Assembly (NCBI GenBank): GCA_020053185.1 | Contig: JAGVNP010000050.1 | Span: 1-8,024, forward strand | Source of the DNA: Deltaproteobacteria bacterium | GTDB lineage: Bacteria > Desulfobacterota > Desulfomonilia > UBA1062 | Length of the DNA: 8,024 nt | Direction of reading: 5' to 3' | Shown here: positions 5,892 to 8,024 of the stretch, piece by piece | Position numbering within the stretch: position 1 is the stretch's first letter | Layout: every line of letters starts with the position of its first letter | Made by a program: the position numbers and the translations under genes | The notes under the pieces: model-generated | What the model saw: only the letters and a program-made list of their open reading frames with translations | What the model was told of the DNA's origin: nothing | Database searches by the model: none

Positions 5892-5973
5892 GTCATTGCG
5901 AACGCAGTGAAGCAATCTCATAGCTCTTTTATAGTTTCCGGGATCGCCACGTCGCTACGCTCCTCGCGATGAC
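5892..5973. repeat. 82-bp imperfect palindromic intergenic element (GTCATTGCGA type)
   Basis: The element begins GTCATTGCGAACGCAGTGAA and ends with TCGCTACGCTCCTCGCGATGAC-like sequence, so its termini are near-perfect inverted copies (GTCATTGCGA against GTCATCGCGA read on the other strand). The inner parts, GCAGTGAAGCAATCTC and GGGATCGCCACGTCGC, continue the symmetry imperfectly. Elements with these ends and the CGTAGCGA core are, to my knowledge, dispersed in many copies in some Desulfobacterota and other genomes. It lies between two divergent genes and contains no open frame. It may fold into a long hairpin in either transcript. Confidence 0.7.
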
Positions 5974-6042
5974 TGTAAAGGATGATTTTGCGCATGAGTA
6001 TTTTTTATTTTTTGTGTTATTATAGACATCTAAATTGCAATT

Positions 6043-6049
6043 AAGGAGG
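6043..6049 (+). promoter_or_regulatory. Shine-Dalgarno that fixes the enolase-superfamily enzyme start
   Basis: A full AAGGAGG lies six bases before the ATG at 6056. It is inside the longer frame that starts with TTG at 6035, which rules out that upstream start. About 20 bases further up, TATTAT (6018-6023) could be a -10 element, but no matching -35 was found. Confidence 0.85.
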
Positions 6050-6055
6050 CGCGTA

Positions 6056-7285
6056 ATGAAAATATCCTCTATTGAACTCTACCATGTTCAGATTCCCTTA
6101 AAACATACATTCTGGCCCACATGGATACCCGGGTATCCTCAGACGCACAACGGATTCACCTTGATAAAGCTTGTAACTGACGACGGCATTGAGGGATATT
6201 CTGCCGGATCAGCCCTGGGATATGAGAGAGAGGGCTTGGGCGATCTTATCGGAGGATATCTGCTTGGGGCAGATCCTACTGATATTGACACTACCCAGAA
6301 CTTGCTGAAACAGGCAGGAATCTTGGGATGGAGAAATTTCTGGATCGAGCCTGCGTGCTGGGACATCATCGGCAAGAGCAAAGGTAAACCCGTGTACGAA
6401 CTTTTAGGAGGCGAGACGCGTCCTATTGAGGTCTACTGCTCCACAGGAGAGATGCATGAGCCGGAAAAAAGGGTGGAAGAACTCCTTACCATGAGAGAGC
6501 GCGGATTCAAGATAGCAAAGCTGAGGGTAAAAAACAAAGAACTCAAAGATGACATCAGACACATTGAGGTAATACGAAAAGGCATTGGAGATAAACTGGA
6601 ACTGGGAGTTGATGCCAACCAGGGTTGGCTTGTCACTATTGTAGACAAAATTCCTGCATGGGATTTGAAACGAGCAACTGAGTTTGCTGAAGCATGTTAT
6701 GCGAATAACATCACATGGCTTGAAGAACCGCTTGATTCAAGAGATTATGACGGTAATGCTGCCTTAAAAAAAGTCTCAAAAGTTAAAATCTCAGGTGCTG
6801 AGCTTAACTATGGCTGGGATGAGATCAAGATCATGCTTGAAAAGGACTGCTTCCATGTGTATCAGCCTGATGCCACGTTTGCAGGCGGCATAGCGCAAGT
6901 AAAAAAGGTGATTGATGCCTGCCATAGCCATAACAGAGAATATTCTCCTCATACATGGACCAATGGAATCGGATTCTATATAAACTGGAATATGGTGCTT
7001 GCTGACAAAGGCAACAAACTTCCCCTGGAATATCCCCTGGAAGAACCTTCATGGGTGCCTGAAGAGCGAGAAGGGATCATCGATCCTATTCTTCCGGACA
7101 AAAACGCTATGCTTGCGCCATTTACAAGGCCGGGGCTTGGATTTGAGATCGACAAAAAACTGCTCAGTAAATATGGAAAACGATTCTTCAAGCTTACCGA
7201 GACACGCTTAAAACTAAAGGTGATCAGACAAAAAGGACTGAAGGCTGCACTAGAGCTGAAAAAGAGAAAAGAGGAACAGCAGTAA
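6056..7285 (+). CDS. mandelate racemase/enolase-superfamily enzyme (acid-sugar dehydratase or racemase type)
   Basis: This 409-residue protein has the enolase-superfamily fold: an N-terminal capping domain (about 1-125) and a beta-barrel with the catalytic residues on successive strands. Three acidic residues in the right places would bind Mg2+: Asp186 (GVDANQGW), a Glu of the WLEEPL motif (223/224) and Glu249 (ISGAELN). Asp272 (QPDATFAGG) and His299 (SPHTWTNGIG) form the His-Asp dyad of the mandelate racemase subgroup. The strand-2 motif, normally Lys-x-Lys, reads Lys155-Leu-Arg157. Such enzymes abstract the proton next to a carboxylate and then racemise or dehydrate acid sugars and hydroxy acids; the substrate is not predictable here. 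A lysine-rich helical tail (about 380-409) extends beyond the usual fold. Mandelate racemase itself is about 360 residues. A hairpin without a U-tract follows the stop, and an outer-membrane protein gene begins 74 bp later. Confidence 0.88.
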   Translation: MKISSIELYHVQIPLKHTFWPTWIPGYPQTHNGFTLIKLVTDDGIEGYSAGSALGYEREGLGDLIGGYLLGADPTDIDTTQNLLKQAGILGWRNFWIEPACWDIIGKSKGKPVYELLGGETRPIEVYCSTGEMHEPEKRVEELLTMRERGFKIAKLRVKNKELKDDIRHIEVIRKGIGDKLELGVDANQGWLVTIVDKIPAWDLKRATEFAEACYANNITWLEEPLDSRDYDGNAALKKVSKVKISGAELNYGWDEIKIMLEKDCFHVYQPDATFAGGIAQVKKVIDACHSHNREYSPHTWTNGIGFYINWNMVLADKGNKLPLEYPLEEPSWVPEEREGIIDPILPDKNAMLAPFTRPGLGFEIDKKLLSKYGKRFFKLTETRLKLKVIRQKGLKAALELKKRKEEQQ

Positions 7286-7302
7286 ATATACGAAGTAAGA
7301 TC

Positions 7303-7318
7303 CGCGCAATGTTGCGCG
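7303..7318 (+). other. short GC-rich hairpin between enolase-superfamily and outer-membrane protein genes
   Basis: CGCGCAA and TTGCGCG form a perfect 7-bp inverted repeat around two bases, so in RNA a stem of about five or six pairs with a small loop. No U-tract follows, so it is a weak terminator at best; read-through into the next gene is plausible. Confidence 0.45.
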
Positions 7319-7359
7319 CATCTCGCCAATATGATAGAAGATTCCAAAAAGGAGGGCTT

Positions 7360-8024
7360 ATGAAAAAATCTTTATTGTTTGTTATATGTATTATGTCTTT
7401 CATCGGAGTCCCTTGTGCCGTGTATGCAATAGGGATGGAAGCTGCCATTGGCAAATGGCAGCAAGGCCCGAGCGGAAAATTCTGTTATGAAGATGCCTAT
7501 TCTGACGAAAACACCTTCGACCTTGAAGACGACCTAAATTATGAGGAAGAATGGGAACTGACTGGAAGGGCAAAAATCGATCTGCCAGTTTTCCCGAATA
7601 TCTATCTTATGGCAACACCAATGGAATATGAAGGCAGCGGAACAAGAACCATTGGACGTTTTTTAGGTATGCCTATTTCTGGAGAATTCGACTCAAGACT
7701 CAAACTCACCCACTATGACATTGCCATTTATTATGGAATACCTCTGCTTAAAACAGCAACTTTAAAAAAGATCAATCTGGACCTCGGAGTAAATGCAAGA
7801 ATCATAGACTTTGAAGCAGAGATGACTGACAGTTCTGATCTCGTAACCGAATCAAAAAAGGAAACATATACTGTTCCTATGGTGTATGCAGCTCTGCAGC
7901 TAAGGCCTATTGAAAAAATCTGCATTGAGGCAGAAGGCCGTGGAATAACGTACAAGAAAAATACCACATACAGCGTTATAGGAAGGGCAAATCTTGATCT
8001 TTTCGGTCCGATATTTATAGCAGG
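7360..8024 (+). CDS. outer-membrane beta-barrel protein, TIGR04219-like (3' end outside the window)
   Basis: The first 221 codons are present. A signal peptide covers residues 1-23, with Lys-Lys, a hydrophobic core and a probable signal peptidase I cut after Val-Tyr-Ala. The mature protein starts IGMEAAIGKWQQGPSGKF and continues with DLEDDLNYEEEWELTGRAKIDLPVF-type sequence and IYLMATPMEYEGSG. These features match my recollection of the TIGR04219 family of outer-membrane beta-barrel proteins. Alternating polar and hydrophobic residues with Tyr and Phe recur through the visible part (for example YDIAIYYGIPLL and YTVPMVYAALQLRP), as expected for barrel strands. The function of that family is not established. 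AAGGAGGG (7349-7356) gives a strong ribosome site. It follows the enolase-superfamily gene by 74 bp and may share its transcript, though nothing in its sequence links it to that enzyme. Confidence 0.8.
   Translation, partial: MKKSLLFVICIMSFIGVPCAVYAIGMEAAIGKWQQGPSGKFCYEDAYSDENTFDLEDDLNYEEEWELTGRAKIDLPVFPNIYLMATPMEYEGSGTRTIGRFLGMPISGEFDSRLKLTHYDIAIYYGIPLLKTATLKKINLDLGVNARIIDFEAEMTDSSDLVTESKKETYTVPMVYAALQLRPIEKICIEAEGRGITYKKNTTYSVIGRANLDLFGPIFIA

Noticed and set aside
6035..6055. TTG at 6035 as the start of the enolase-superfamily enzyme
   Set aside because: The added residues are encoded by the AAGGAGG ribosome site itself; the ATG at 6056 gives the usual family N-terminus.
6976..7347. Minus-strand open frame of 123 codons
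   Set aside because: It is antisense to the enolase-superfamily gene, serine-rich without motifs and without a ribosome site.

Overview
The window looks like a piece of a chromosome from an anaerobic Gram-negative bacterium, most plausibly a Desulfobacterota (former Deltaproteobacteria) lineage. This placement is an inference. It rests on a TRAP-type solute-binding protein next to an FAD-linked oxidoreductase, an outer-membrane barrel resembling the TIGR04219 family, a diadenylate cyclase of the membrane CdaA type, and a GTCATTGCGA-ended intergenic palindromic element. No rRNA, tRNA, CRISPR array, transposase or integrase was seen.

Region 1 (1-1583, minus strand): a divergent DctP-like periplasmic solute-binding protein gene is followed 82 bp downstream by the first 58 codons of an FAD-dependent (GMC-like) oxidoreductase that runs off the left edge. 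They read as one uptake-and-oxidation unit for an unidentified organic substrate, but no TRAP permease genes are visible. Region 2 (1584-2715): an AT-rich, gene-poor stretch of about 625 bp separates this unit from a divergent MarR-family regulator on the plus strand. It holds a possible leader ORF of 13 codons and an unidentified open frame of 62 codons. Region 3 (2716-3097): a convergent intergenic gap with a GC-rich REP-like hairpin.

Region 4 (3098-5783, minus strand): a probable two-gene operon. The first gene is a membrane diadenylate cyclase whose C-terminus carries an extra transmembrane helix and a YbbR-like domain, so the CdaA enzyme and its CdaR-type partner appear to be joined in one polypeptide. 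The second, 46 bp downstream, is a 12-helix MATE-family transporter. This is the most interesting part of the window: a c-di-AMP synthase with a built-in extracytoplasmic domain, co-oriented with an efflux pump.

Region 5 (5784-6055): a divergent intergenic region holding an 82-bp imperfect palindromic repeat. Region 6 (6056-8024, plus strand): a mandelate racemase/enolase-superfamily enzyme with a KxR variant of the usual KxK catalytic motif, followed 74 bp later by a signal-peptide-bearing outer-membrane beta-barrel protein that runs off the right edge.

Start codons were set from Shine-Dalgarno positions. The solute-binding protein and the enolase-superfamily enzyme each start seven codons later than the longest open frame. 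The MATE gene has an ambiguous start.
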